Source of the DNA: Enhygromyxa salina
GTDB lineage: Bacteria; Myxococcota_A; Polyangia; Nannocystales; Nannocystaceae
Reading direction: 5' to 3'
Assembly (NCBI RefSeq): GCF_002994635.1
Contig: NZ_PVNL01000109.1
Span: 1 to 57,401, forward strand
DNA length: 57,401 bases
Part shown: one piece after another, positions 31,181-39,359 of the stretch
Position numbering within the stretch: position 1 is the stretch's first letter
Layout of the letters: every line of letters begins with the position of its first letter
The notes under the pieces: model-generated
Told to the model about the DNA's origin: nothing
Seen by the model: only the letters and a program-made list of their open reading frames with translations
Database searches by the model: none
Position numbers and translations under genes: made by a program

Positions 31181-32023
31181 TCAGGGCGCGATACACACGC
31201 CGAGGTCCTCGTACCCCGGCGGCGCGGTGCCTGGCTGGAAGTAGGACTGGCAACTGGTGCCCGGCAGCTCGGCACACGGCACGTCGCCGAGGCTCAGCGC
31301 GCAAAAAATACTGCAGCAAGCGCGGTCACAGCTCGGGATGCGGTCCCCCTCCACGCACACGTTGCCTGCGCCACAGTCGGTGAACACCGCACAGGGCTCT
31401 GCTGGACCAGCGCCGTTGCTCGCAGCGCAGCTAAAGAAGGACCCGAACCAGTAGCAGCCAAGCTCCTCGCCGCAGTCTTGCGCGAGCGGATCGCACTGGG
31501 GGATGCACAACACAGGTCCCGGATAGCCGTTGCCGATCAGGCAAGTGTGGCTTGGCGGGCACATCGGATCGTCGCCCGAACCCGTGCAAAACGCGTGGCA
31601 CTGACCAGCCCCCACGCCGTCGAAGATCGAGAATGAAAAGCAGCTGCTCGCCGCGTCGCAGTCGTCGGAGGAGTCCTCGAAATCGAGGGTGCAAGGCTCT
31701 CCCACGCCCTGCTCGCCGAGTACGGGGACGCAGGTGAAACCCAGCCAGGGCGAGCCGTCTGGGTCGATCCACGGGACACACTTTTCCCCCTCGCCGCAGT
31801 CTTGCTCGAACACGCTGCAGTCGGGCGGCAGGTCGCCCTCGTCGGTCGGGACGAAGCCCGAGCTCTCTGCGCTCGGCTCACTCGTGCCCTCGCTGGCGTC
31901 CTCGCTGGTTGCGACCCCCTCGCTCGACTCGCTGTCCGTCATGGGACCAGCGGGAGGCTGCGCAGGTCCGCAGGCGCCCAGGAGCAGCACCGCAGACACC
32001 AGCCGGTTGCGAGATAGAAGCAC
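31181..32023 (-). CDS. Cysteine-rich secreted lipoprotein
   Basis: 280 residues if GTG 32023 is the start, which gives a short lipoprotein signal ending in LLLGAC; no ATG is available before the signal, and the ATG at 31942 lies after it. After a Ser/Glu/Thr-rich linker there are about 30 Cys residues in spaced groups (DCSVFEQDCGEGEKCVPW, CPPSHTCLIG, CDPLAQDCGEELGCYW), a pattern common in large-genome myxobacteria. No enzymatic function was recognised. It precedes the GDGD lipoprotein on the same strand with 211 bases between. Confidence 0.7.
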   Translation of the reverse strand: MLLSRNRLVSAVLLLGACGPAQPPAGPMTDSESSEGVATSEDASEGTSEPSAESSGFVPTDEGDLPPDCSVFEQDCGEGEKCVPWIDPDGSPWLGFTCVPVLGEQGVGEPCTLDFEDSSDDCDAASSCFSFSIFDGVGAGQCHAFCTGSGDDPMCPPSHTCLIGNGYPGPVLCIPQCDPLAQDCGEELGCYWFGSFFSCAASNGAGPAEPCAVFTDCGAGNVCVEGDRIPSCDRACCSIFCALSLGDVPCAELPGTSCQSYFQPGTAPPGYEDLGVCIAP

Positions 32024-32098
32024 CGGGTTCAGTCTACCAACAACTGCGCGTGGGCCGCAAGTGCTGCTGGGAAATGCGAGTTCAACCGCACGACCAGC

Positions 32099-32494
32099 AA
32101 CCACGAGACTCCGCTGACTTTTCACGCCTCCTGGGGAAATTTCGGGCTCGTCGAGCAGCTGCTCCGACACGGCGCAGACCCCAACTATGTCGACACCGAG
32201 GTCGAGCGCTCCGTGCTCGAGTACGCGGCGGAATGGGGGAATCTCAACATTGTCCGCGCGCTGTTGGACGCGGGGGCAGACTTGCACCGATCATTCGAGG
32301 GCAAGACCGCGCTGACCCACGCGCTCACGGGCGGGCACGTCGCGGTCGCAGAGCTGCTGGTCTCACGGGGCGCGACGCTCGGTGAGGCCGATCGACGCGC
32401 GATCGAAGTACTGGTCGTGCGGATCGACAAGCTCGGCGCGGACGCTGCAGGGTCCAATGGCGGCGACTTGGGGGATGAGCGGCGACTGCGGTAG
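32099..32494 (+). pseudogene. Ankyrin-repeat protein fragment lacking its start
   Basis: The frame reads as about three ankyrin repeats: NHETPLTFHASWGNFGLVEQ and following, SVLEYAAEWGNLNIVRALLD, and TALTHALTGGHVAVAELLV. The frame is open upstream to a TAG near 32015 but contains no ATG, and homology starts at about 32099, just inside the region upstream of the divergent lipoprotein. A GTG at 32213 would give only 93 residues and cut the first repeat. Most simply this is the 3' remnant of a gene that lost its 5' part, or a frameshifted one (an ATG at 32075 lies in another frame). It ends eight bases before the next start codon. Confidence 0.55.
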
Positions 32495-32502
32495 CATGGC
32501 GC

Positions 32503-33717
32503 ATGCTCACGCTCGCGCTGGTTCACTTCCTGGCCGTGCTCGCGCCCGCCGACCCGATCGACGCCGCCGCCTACTACCGCCTGACCACCGAGTTTCAGGG
32601 CGAGTGCAAGAGCCTGGACATCGTCAACGACGCCACCGACGACAAGCCGCGGCTGCGCAACACCGCCGAGGTCTCCGGGCAGTTCTGGCAGCTCACCCCG
32701 GTCGGCGACGGCTACTACCGCTTGACCACCATGTGGAGGGGCGAGGGCTACAGCCTGGACATCATCAACGATGCCCGGGACGACACGCCGATCCTCACCA
32801 AGACCACCAACGCCTCGGGTCAGCACTGGAAGTTGACGCCAACCACCAACGGGGCGGTGCGGCTCAGCACCCGCTGGCTGGGCACGGACAAGAGCCTGGA
32901 CATCGTCAACGACGCGAGCGACGACCGACCCATACTCGCCGCAACCGCGAACGTGTCGGGTCAACACTGGCGCTTGACCAAAGAGAGCGGCGTGGGCCCG
33001 GTGCCCAAGCACCTCGAGAAGCCGAGCTTCTACAAGAAGTACCTGGACGCGGAGGGCATCCCGATCCTGTCCTCCAACAAGGTGCCCGACGCCGCGCTGT
33101 ACCGCGTGCGCTACACCGTCAGGCAGGCGCTCTCGCGGGTACCCGCGGTGCGGGCCAAGATGATCGCGCTGGGGATCAGCATCGTCGTCATGGGCAACGG
33201 CGAGGTCACCACCGACATCCCCGAGTACAAGGCCAAGATGCCCAACCCCCACGACGGCCGCGACATCGACACCGTGCGAGGCTACGGCGCCTCACCGTTG
33301 ATCCCCGTCCAGCTGTGCGCCGAGGAGAACGTGCTGTGCCAGGCGGCCGACACCTACCCGAACGAGGATATCTTCTTGCACGAGTTCGCCCACAACATGC
33401 ACTGGGCCAGGAGCGAGGTGTACGGCAAGGCGTTCGACGAGGAACTCGACGCGCTATACGTGAAGGCCAAGGCGAAGGCCAAGAAGCTGGGGAAGGAGGG
33501 TAATACGTATGCGATGGCCTCTGTTCAGGAGTACTTCGCCGAGGGGGTGCAGTCTTGGTGTTATCTGAATGATGAGTCGATCCCGGCTAATGGGATTCAT
33601 AATCATGTGAACACTCGCGCCGAGCTGCGCTCGTTTGATCGGGGGTTGCATGACCTGTTGGCGCGGTACTTGCCTGAGGATCGGAATAATTGTAGCTGCC
33701 ACGCGCTGGCGAAGTAG
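32503..33717 (+). CDS. Secreted ricin-type lectin fused to HEFAH zinc metallopeptidase-like domain
   Basis: 404 residues. A short hydrophobic N-terminus (MLTLALVHFLAVLAPADP) suggests secretion. Residues about 24-165 contain three repeats (KSLDIVNDATDDKP, YSLDIINDARDDTP, KSLDIVNDASDDRP, each followed by SGQ-W-LT), a beta-trefoil of the ricin B type that binds sugars. The C-terminal domain has the zinc motif HEFAH (293-297) and a downstream Glu in SVQEYFAEG (about 343-347), as in gluzincin-like peptidases. It is probably an exported protease targeted to glycans, for predation or defence. Codon choice becomes less GC-biased in the last 200 bases. Confidence 0.75.
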   Translation: MLTLALVHFLAVLAPADPIDAAAYYRLTTEFQGECKSLDIVNDATDDKPRLRNTAEVSGQFWQLTPVGDGYYRLTTMWRGEGYSLDIINDARDDTPILTKTTNASGQHWKLTPTTNGAVRLSTRWLGTDKSLDIVNDASDDRPILAATANVSGQHWRLTKESGVGPVPKHLEKPSFYKKYLDAEGIPILSSNKVPDAALYRVRYTVRQALSRVPAVRAKMIALGISIVVMGNGEVTTDIPEYKAKMPNPHDGRDIDTVRGYGASPLIPVQLCAEENVLCQAADTYPNEDIFLHEFAHNMHWARSEVYGKAFDEELDALYVKAKAKAKKLGKEGNTYAMASVQEYFAEGVQSWCYLNDESIPANGIHNHVNTRAELRSFDRGLHDLLARYLPEDRNNCSCHALAK

Positions 33718-33745
33718 TGGCTTTGGCTGACGATCAGAGCTGTAC

Positions 33746-34567
33746 TCAAATGGGGCGGTTCGGATCGCGGGGGATGCGCCATTCGTCGAGGATTGGCATC
33801 GGTGGCATGGCCCTGCGAATTTGGGCGGCGTAGTTCAAGAAGGCGTCCCGGTTCTCGGCGCCGATCCAGACCTGAATGTAACCGTCGGGGGTCCGGAGGT
33901 CGACGCCCATCGCGTCGAACATCACTCCAAGGGCGGGGGTTGAGTAGCAGCGAAGATCTGGTCGAATCTCGAGTAGTTCAGCAAGCCCCATGCGCTCGGC
34001 GAGCTGCGCCATGGCGTCCGCGTAATCTTCCCAGCGTACGTCATCTTTGTGCGGACGGTAGGCTTTGGCCAGGTATCCAACAAAGCCGCGCTTGTTGAGA
34101 TCGAAGTGCTGGAAGATGCTCTCGAGCGCTTTGCTGAGAATGGTGTGACCGCGAGCGGCAGGCTCCTCGCCATGCCACTCCTCGACAAGCACGATGAGAG
34201 GCGCGTCCTCGCCGTCACTGCGCGAGAGGTCAACGTACAGATCTTCTTGTGTCATCTGTTCCGGGTTCCGGTCGACGGCGACGCGAAAAAAACGGTCGGC
34301 GAGCACCTGAAACTCGAGATCTTCAAGCATCCGCTCGATCGATGTCGTGTAGGTGGCTCCGAAAACCGAGATCGTGTTGGAGTCGCTGCCCCCAAGCCAC
34401 GAGATGACCTCCAGCGCAGCGCGTGGCAGGGACGCTGCGACGTTCGGCGGGCAGGCGTGGAGAAGATCGTCAAGCAGGGTCTGCGGGACCCGGGGATAGC
34501 GTGCCAGAGTACCGGGAGTTTGAGCTTCGACGAAGTCGAGCAGTTGGCGTAGATGGGAGCTATCCAC
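33746..34567 (-). CDS. SUKH-like immunity protein candidate
   Basis: 273 residues from GTG 34567. This start overlaps the effector stop by eight bases (TGTGGATAG), which suits translational coupling; the longer frame to 34696 would run far into the effector gene. The first 130 residues have a SUKH (SMI1/KNR4)-like pattern: VISWLGGSDSNTISVFG, RFFRVAVDRNPEQ and YVDLSRSDGEDAPLIV. SUKH proteins are common immunity partners of polymorphic toxins, including deaminases and nucleases. Its position directly after a T6SS-type effector supports that job. The family match is from memory of the pattern and is not verified. Confidence 0.65.
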   Translation of the reverse strand: MDSSHLRQLLDFVEAQTPGTLARYPRVPQTLLDDLLHACPPNVAASLPRAALEVISWLGGSDSNTISVFGATYTTSIERMLEDLEFQVLADRFFRVAVDRNPEQMTQEDLYVDLSRSDGEDAPLIVLVEEWHGEEPAARGHTILSKALESIFQHFDLNKRGFVGYLAKAYRPHKDDVRWEDYADAMAQLAERMGLAELLEIRPDLRCYSTPALGVMFDAMGVDLRTPDGYIQVWIGAENRDAFLNYAAQIRRAMPPMPILDEWRIPRDPNRPI

Positions 34568-35747
34568 AGGGGAGATCGTCCTTCTGGCAGACTGCCATGT
34601 ACAGGAGTTCTTGACAGGTATGACAAGAAGCAACGGTCTGGATCTGGTCTGGGCCAGCACGGAAGGAAACGGGTTCGGCATCCCCTGCGAGAGCATTTCG
34701 CATTACCGCGTCAAGCTCCACCGGGGCGAGCGCTTGCAATTGTTCGTTGCTCAGCCGACTCGAACGCACGCTGTACGTGGCCGACCACTCGGCTTGAGGG
34801 GAGAAAAATCGTTCGGTCATTCGTGCGGGCACATGACCCTTTGCGCCGGCGATTAGCTTGGCGGCGGCGCAGTTGCCCGGTGCAGAGTATCCAGCAGAAT
34901 CGAAATCAGGGTTTTTTCGGAGTGTGTTGATGGCCTTCCATCGCCGATCTAGCGCGTCCATGGCTGTTGCCTTTGGTGACCGATTTGCCGCGCCGAGCGT
35001 CTCGACCGTGGCAGCACCACCAGAGATCACGTTGTCCACGTGACGGCCCGCGATGGCGGCAAAACCATCGAGAGTTGTGGGGCCCGAGGCCGCCGCCCAG
35101 GTCTTCTTTCCGTTGTTGCACAGGCAACTCATGACTGCGATCATGTAGCCGCGCCCCTTCTTGAATGCGACGCGAAGGCTGTCGTGGCGGTTGCGGTTGG
35201 CATACTCTGCCCGTAGATCCTTGATGATGTCGTTGGCGCGGCTAGCAATGTCCGGATCTTCCAGAATCCGGTGCCGCTCCGGGCCCTCTTTACAGATCGG
35301 ACAAGCACCGTCGAAGTCATCGGCATACGCGAACCCCGTACCGCCGTGGGCCTGAAACGCGGTGTTGAAGGTGTTCCCGTTGTGCATCGTGACGTCCATG
35401 AACCGCACGACAGCCTTGCCCTCGACTTGCACGTTCGGGCTCGCGGTCTGCCAGGTCATGGCGCCTTTGGTCTTTGACGACATCAGCCCGCCGCCCGCAC
35501 TACCGGGCTCGTCACCCGTGCTGGTTTTGAGGCTGGCGCCCTCGATGGCGATCGACTTGTTCCCAATCTTCGTGCGCTTGGATCCCTTCTTCAGATCCCG
35601 GTTCGCGGCGGAGTTGACGTAGGGGACGGGCATGGGTGGTCCCCCGGGAGAGGGCGTCTTGCAAACGTCGGGTGGGGCAGACACGTGAACGAGGCCGTCA
35701 CCAGCGTGGAGGATCTGACGGTCGTTGGCGTAGACAGGTTTCGTCAT
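34560..35747 (-). CDS. T6SS effector: PAAR-like (DUF4150) domain with deaminase-like toxin domain
   Basis: 395 residues. Residues 1-130 match the DUF4150 PAAR-like tip domain (VYANDRQILH, SAPPDVCKTPSPGGPPMPVPY, MTWQTASPNVQVEGKAVVR). After a CPIC pair, the C-terminal part resembles the deaminase fold: MIAVMSCLCNNGKKTWAA as the hairpin, PGNCAAAKLI on the first helix and CHTCQELL on the second. Cys of NCA plus the CxxC pair would hold zinc. The Glu normally next to the first ligand (xAE) is Ala here, so activity or family membership needs checking. The start overlaps the previous stop (ATGA). The product is likely delivered into rival cells. Confidence 0.8.
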   Translation of the reverse strand: MTKPVYANDRQILHAGDGLVHVSAPPDVCKTPSPGGPPMPVPYVNSAANRDLKKGSKRTKIGNKSIAIEGASLKTSTGDEPGSAGGGLMSSKTKGAMTWQTASPNVQVEGKAVVRFMDVTMHNGNTFNTAFQAHGGTGFAYADDFDGACPICKEGPERHRILEDPDIASRANDIIKDLRAEYANRNRHDSLRVAFKKGRGYMIAVMSCLCNNGKKTWAAASGPTTLDGFAAIAGRHVDNVISGGAATVETLGAANRSPKATAMDALDRRWKAINTLRKNPDFDSAGYSAPGNCAAAKLIAGAKGHVPARMTERFFSPQAEWSATYSVRSSRLSNEQLQALAPVELDAVMRNALAGDAEPVSFRAGPDQIQTVASCHTCQELLYMAVCQKDDLPCG

Positions 35748-36787
35748 GATATTTCGCCGTGGGTTCGGGGGGAGCGTAGCAGGCAGGCACCGAGCGTGCC
35801 GCTATCGGTGCAACCGTAGACGAGGGCGCGGTCGAGCACCCGCGCCCCGCGGCGGGCGACCAGGGGGTGGAACTCCCAAACGGCTGTGGCCAGAGCGACC
35901 CCGCCCGCTGCCGCCCCGAGATCGCCCAGGCCTGAGCTCGGGGCCACTGCAACCAGCGGCTCGGGCATCAGCGCTGCGTTGCGGAGGTAGGCGTGGCTGA
36001 ACTCGCGGGCCCACCAACGCTGGTACGCGAGCGCGGATACGACGACCTCAGCGCGGGCGGCTCCGGTGCCTCGCAGCTGCGCGAACAGCCGAGTGAGTCC
36101 GGCTGCCCTTGGAGGGCCGCCCATGCTCCGCGGCTCGAGTTCTTGTCCGAGCGCGACCGTCTCGATGGTGGCGAGGGCGCCTGGCTCACCTCGTCGGGCG
36201 AGCAAGAAGAACGCCGCACCCTCGCCGGGGATCAGGCCGTCGGGGTTGCTCTTGCCCAGGAGGATGTTGTCTCGCGCGAGCTGCTGGAGCTCGTCGGTCG
36301 TGACGAGCGAGTCCGCGCCACCAACCAGCGCCAGATCGACAGCACCGGCGAAGAGCTGATCACGAGCGAGCGCGAGTGCGTGAAACAAACCTGCGCGTCC
36401 GTGTGGAATCACGGTCGCGGATGGGGGCAGCGGCACCCCCTCAAAGCTGCTTCGCAACCTCGCCCACAAAGCCCCGGAGTCGACGTTCGAAGCCTGAGGT
36501 CGTTCGGGACCAACGAGGAACGTGGCGGGCGGCGTCATCCAGCGCCGCCAGCTCAGGGTCTCCGCCAGCGCATGGGCAGCGAAGAAATGGGCTCGCTCGA
36601 CACGGCTCGCGCTCGTGTCGAGCTCCTCGAGCCGACAGGCGGACACACTGTCCCCCGCCAAGTCCTCGACTTCGTCGACGTCCTCGTGAGCAGCGAAGCC
36701 CGCGCGCAGAGCCGCGATTGTGGCACGGGAGCTGAGTCCCAGTGGGCTCGCCATGCCCAGCGCGAGGATGTCGATCTCTCCGCTCAT
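35744..36787 (-). CDS. Ketosynthase-like (thiolase fold) protein without catalytic residues, T6SS-associated
   Basis: 347 residues. The beta-ketoacyl synthase fold is visible in DILALGMASPLGLSS, DLALVGGADSLV, LIPGEGAAFFLLARRG and GLGDLGAAAGGVAL. The active-site Cys segment is replaced (VIPHGRAGLFHALAL) and the GH of the usual catalytic histidine motif is GD, so condensation activity is not expected. Such proteins recur beside DUF2169 and DUF4150 genes in T6SS effector clusters, where they may act in effector loading, as inferred from context. One-base overlap with the gene before and four with the gene after. Confidence 0.78.
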   Translation of the reverse strand: MSGEIDILALGMASPLGLSSRATIAALRAGFAAHEDVDEVEDLAGDSVSACRLEELDTSASRVERAHFFAAHALAETLSWRRWMTPPATFLVGPERPQASNVDSGALWARLRSSFEGVPLPPSATVIPHGRAGLFHALALARDQLFAGAVDLALVGGADSLVTTDELQQLARDNILLGKSNPDGLIPGEGAAFFLLARRGEPGALATIETVALGQELEPRSMGGPPRAAGLTRLFAQLRGTGAARAEVVVSALAYQRWWAREFSHAYLRNAALMPEPLVAVAPSSGLGDLGAAAGGVALATAVWEFHPLVARRGARVLDRALVYGCTDSGTLGACLLRSPRTHGEIS

Positions 36788-37809
36788 TATGTTCGCTCCC
36801 AGGCGGCGAGCTCGCGCACCAGGAGCGATTGAATCTCCAGCATGTCCTCGGGTACCGCGGTCCGCCAGATCAGCGCCAGGCGCATTCGGTCGACGTCGAT
36901 GTCGACGGCATCGAGAACCAGGCTCTGCTCGACGACTCGGCGGCGAAACTCGAAGCGGGCCGTGAGCGCGAGTGAGGGGAGTTCGAACCCGATCGGGCCA
37001 TCGGGGTGCAATCCGAGCAGCTGAACGGGCTCGCCGCCGCGCAAGTGGGGCTGCGCGCGAAGCCCAGGCGCTGCGGCGAAGAACAGGCGCTCGTCCATGT
37101 CCTCGGGCCACAGCGGAGCGCGGGTCTCAACCCAAGCTTGATCATAGGTGCCGGCGAAGGACAGGCGGGGCTGCCAGTGACGGGCGATCGGACCGAAGCC
37201 GACGGGGTCGGGGAGGTCCCCGAAGCTGGCGATGGGCTGGCTCAGGTCCTCAAAGTTTGGCAGAGGCTGGCCATCCGCGGCAGCCTGATCGGTGTGGAGG
37301 CCACGACCCACGGGATTGCGGGCGGATATCTGCGCTTGACGACCCCGCACGCCTACAGGGCTACCGCCGAAGCTGCGCTCCCAAACGATCGGCATGTGCT
37401 CGAACGGGGCCGGCCGTGTCGCGGTGAGCGTGGCGAAGCTCCGCACCCAGACACGCTCCCCCACGACCAAGGCGCTGTGGCGGCAGGGCCCAACCCGCAC
37501 ATGGAGCTCGGCCTGTTGAGTCGGTCGGCCGTTGGGCCCCCAAGCGTGACCCCGGACGTAGATGTCCGTGCCGGGTCGCGCAGCGGTCGACTGTCCTTCC
37601 ACCCGCAGGCTCGAGGAGCTGGGGTCGCCGTGATACGCGTCGGAGATCGGCGGAGGGGGTTGTTCGTCGGCTCGGCAAAGGCTCGTGCCACGGTGAGGCT
37701 GCGGGAGGTCGAAGCTCGCCATCACCACGAGCAACGTGAGGTCGTGATCATCGCGTGACATCGAGGGCATCACGTGCTCGGCGAAGGGGGTGAGATTGAC
37801 GATCTCCAT
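36787..37809 (-). CDS. DUF2169 family T6SS effector adaptor
   Basis: 340 residues. Hallmark segments of DUF2169 are present: DIYVRGHAWGPNG, VWERSFGGSPV, ARNPVGRGLH, LPNFED, VGFGPIARHWQPR and GTYDQAWVETRAPLWPEDMD. Family members are adaptors that help load PAAR-like effectors onto the T6SS spike. Here the effector lies two genes downstream in the same overlapping operon (TAATG with the next gene), which fits. No signal peptide, cytoplasmic. Confidence 0.87.
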   Translation of the reverse strand: MEIVNLTPFAEHVMPSMSRDDHDLTLLVVMASFDLPQPHRGTSLCRADEQPPPPISDAYHGDPSSSSLRVEGQSTAARPGTDIYVRGHAWGPNGRPTQQAELHVRVGPCRHSALVVGERVWVRSFATLTATRPAPFEHMPIVWERSFGGSPVGVRGRQAQISARNPVGRGLHTDQAAADGQPLPNFEDLSQPIASFGDLPDPVGFGPIARHWQPRLSFAGTYDQAWVETRAPLWPEDMDERLFFAAAPGLRAQPHLRGGEPVQLLGLHPDGPIGFELPSLALTARFEFRRRVVEQSLVLDAVDIDVDRMRLALIWRTAVPEDMLEIQSLLVRELAAWERT

Positions 37810-37822
37810 CTAGTCCTCGTGC

Positions 37823-39151
37823 TCAGCTCCGGGGTGCTGGGAGTCCTCCCACCCAGGTCAGTGCAGCCGGGTTCAGGCTGGCGAGCTGATCGAGCTGCAG
37901 TGCGGCCCAACTACGCGTGTTGATGCGTTGTGCTCCGTGGCTACGGATCCGCAGCTCCAGCGCGTGCGCGTGTCGGCGACGCAGCGGCATGGCGCGCAGC
38001 GCCGCGACGAGACCATTCGGCGACCATGGCTGCCCGGCGAGAAGCCGCGGTGCGTTGAGAGGCTGATTTCGCCTGGCGGTCCACCACGCCGCGAGTGCCT
38101 CCGGGTTTGGGCGTGGAATCCGATCCTCGGGATCTTCGCTGAGGTCGGTGTCGAGATCTTGTTCCAGGGCCGGGAGCTCGGAGGAGTGGCTGGTCGGAGT
38201 GTTGGGGAGCCACAGAGACTCGTCGTTGGTGGGCGCGCCAGCGACGGCGGACAGAGTCTCGCCCGCGAGCGGCCCGAGTTCGTCGTCGGTGAGCAACGCG
38301 ACGGCGGCGTCGACAACCGCGACATGACCACCGAAGCTCGCGGCCCACAGGGCATCCCTGGCGAGATCCTCGACCCCGAGCAGGCTCAGCACACGGCGCT
38401 GGCAACCCTCGTCACCAAGCATCGCTACCCAACTTAAAGCGTCTCGACGGAACGGACACGGGCGCTCGGTAAACGCCCAGTAGATCGCCGACTCCCACGC
38501 TCCGCGCAAACCACGAATGAGGCCGGCCTCGAGGGCGGCGCGCTGGACCTCAGGCGCTTCGGCTTGTGCGAGTGGTCCGACGAGTGCGAGGTACCGCGCA
38601 TCTGAGCTGTTACATGCGAGCTTCACTGCTGCGCTCGAGACGTGGGGGTCTTGGTTTTCGATTAACTGCGCGATGGCAGAGCCAGGATCGACCCCGCGCT
38701 CGGCCGCCGCCGTGGCGAGCCCGGCCACACGCGGACTGGCGCCTCCGTGGCCGAGCTGCTCGATCAACCACTGATCGAGCCCGGCGCGTTCGCTGAGTTC
38801 GAGACCTCGCGTGATGCCCAACCATCGTTCGTCGCCAGGCCGCGTTCTGTCGAGGACCTTCAACACGCGTGAACAGTCGTCGACGGAGCCGATCTCGAAC
38901 AGCGCCAGCGCGGCTGCGCAGGCGAGCGAGGTGTCGAGTGGCTCACGCTCGAGCGTGGGCGCGAGCAGTTCGTCGATAATCGGCGCGCCGCCGACGGCCA
39001 AGCCGTTGAGTTGCGCGATCACGCGAGCCTCGGGACCCGCGGCGAGCTCGTCGAGGGTGTAGTCGGGCGCGTCGAGGCAGGTCGTCCAGACCTCGAGCAG
39101 GAAGTCGGCCTCTTCGAGGTGGCGCTCGAGGATGTGCCAGAGGGGTCTCAT
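37823..39151 (-). CDS. TIGR02270-type HEAT-like protein, T6SS-associated
   Basis: 442 residues from ATG 39151 (MRPLWHILERHLEEADFLLE), preferred over the open frame to 39256 because the family starts here. The rest is an alpha-solenoid of HEAT-like repeats (SSAAVKLACNSSDARYLALV, VQRAALEAGLIRG) with a Pro/Asp linker near 325-360 and a C-terminal domain containing RRHAHALELRIRSHGAQ. This matches the TIGR02270 family found in T6SS effector clusters next to DUF2169. The molecular role is not established. First gene of the operon, 13 bases before the adaptor gene, divergent from the serine hydrolase gene. Confidence 0.82.
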   Translation of the reverse strand: MRPLWHILERHLEEADFLLEVWTTCLDAPDYTLDELAAGPEARVIAQLNGLAVGGAPIIDELLAPTLEREPLDTSLACAAALALFEIGSVDDCSRVLKVLDRTRPGDERWLGITRGLELSERAGLDQWLIEQLGHGGASPRVAGLATAAAERGVDPGSAIAQLIENQDPHVSSAAVKLACNSSDARYLALVGPLAQAEAPEVQRAALEAGLIRGLRGAWESAIYWAFTERPCPFRRDALSWVAMLGDEGCQRRVLSLLGVEDLARDALWAASFGGHVAVVDAAVALLTDDELGPLAGETLSAVAGAPTNDESLWLPNTPTSHSSELPALEQDLDTDLSEDPEDRIPRPNPEALAAWWTARRNQPLNAPRLLAGQPWSPNGLVAALRAMPLRRRHAHALELRIRSHGAQRINTRSWAALQLDQLASLNPAALTWVGGLPAPRS

Positions 39152-39359
39152 GTGGAGCGACGGTAGCGAATTTGGGATGCTCGATCGAGCGTTCATGGTC
39201 TGGGCTGATGTGGGGGGCGTCTTCCGAGAACCGCTGGCGCGGCGGTAGGCCCTCAACGCCGGAATAGCAGCTCGAGGCGCGTATGCGCGCCCCCTGTAGA
39301 AACGAGAGCTCCGAAGTCCCCGGCAAGTTTGACAAGTCGGCTCGAGAGATCAACGGAGA

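Noticed and set aside
34568..34696. Longer N-terminus of the SUKH-like protein
   Set aside because: It would lie entirely inside the effector gene; the GTG at 34567 gives a compact coupled start.
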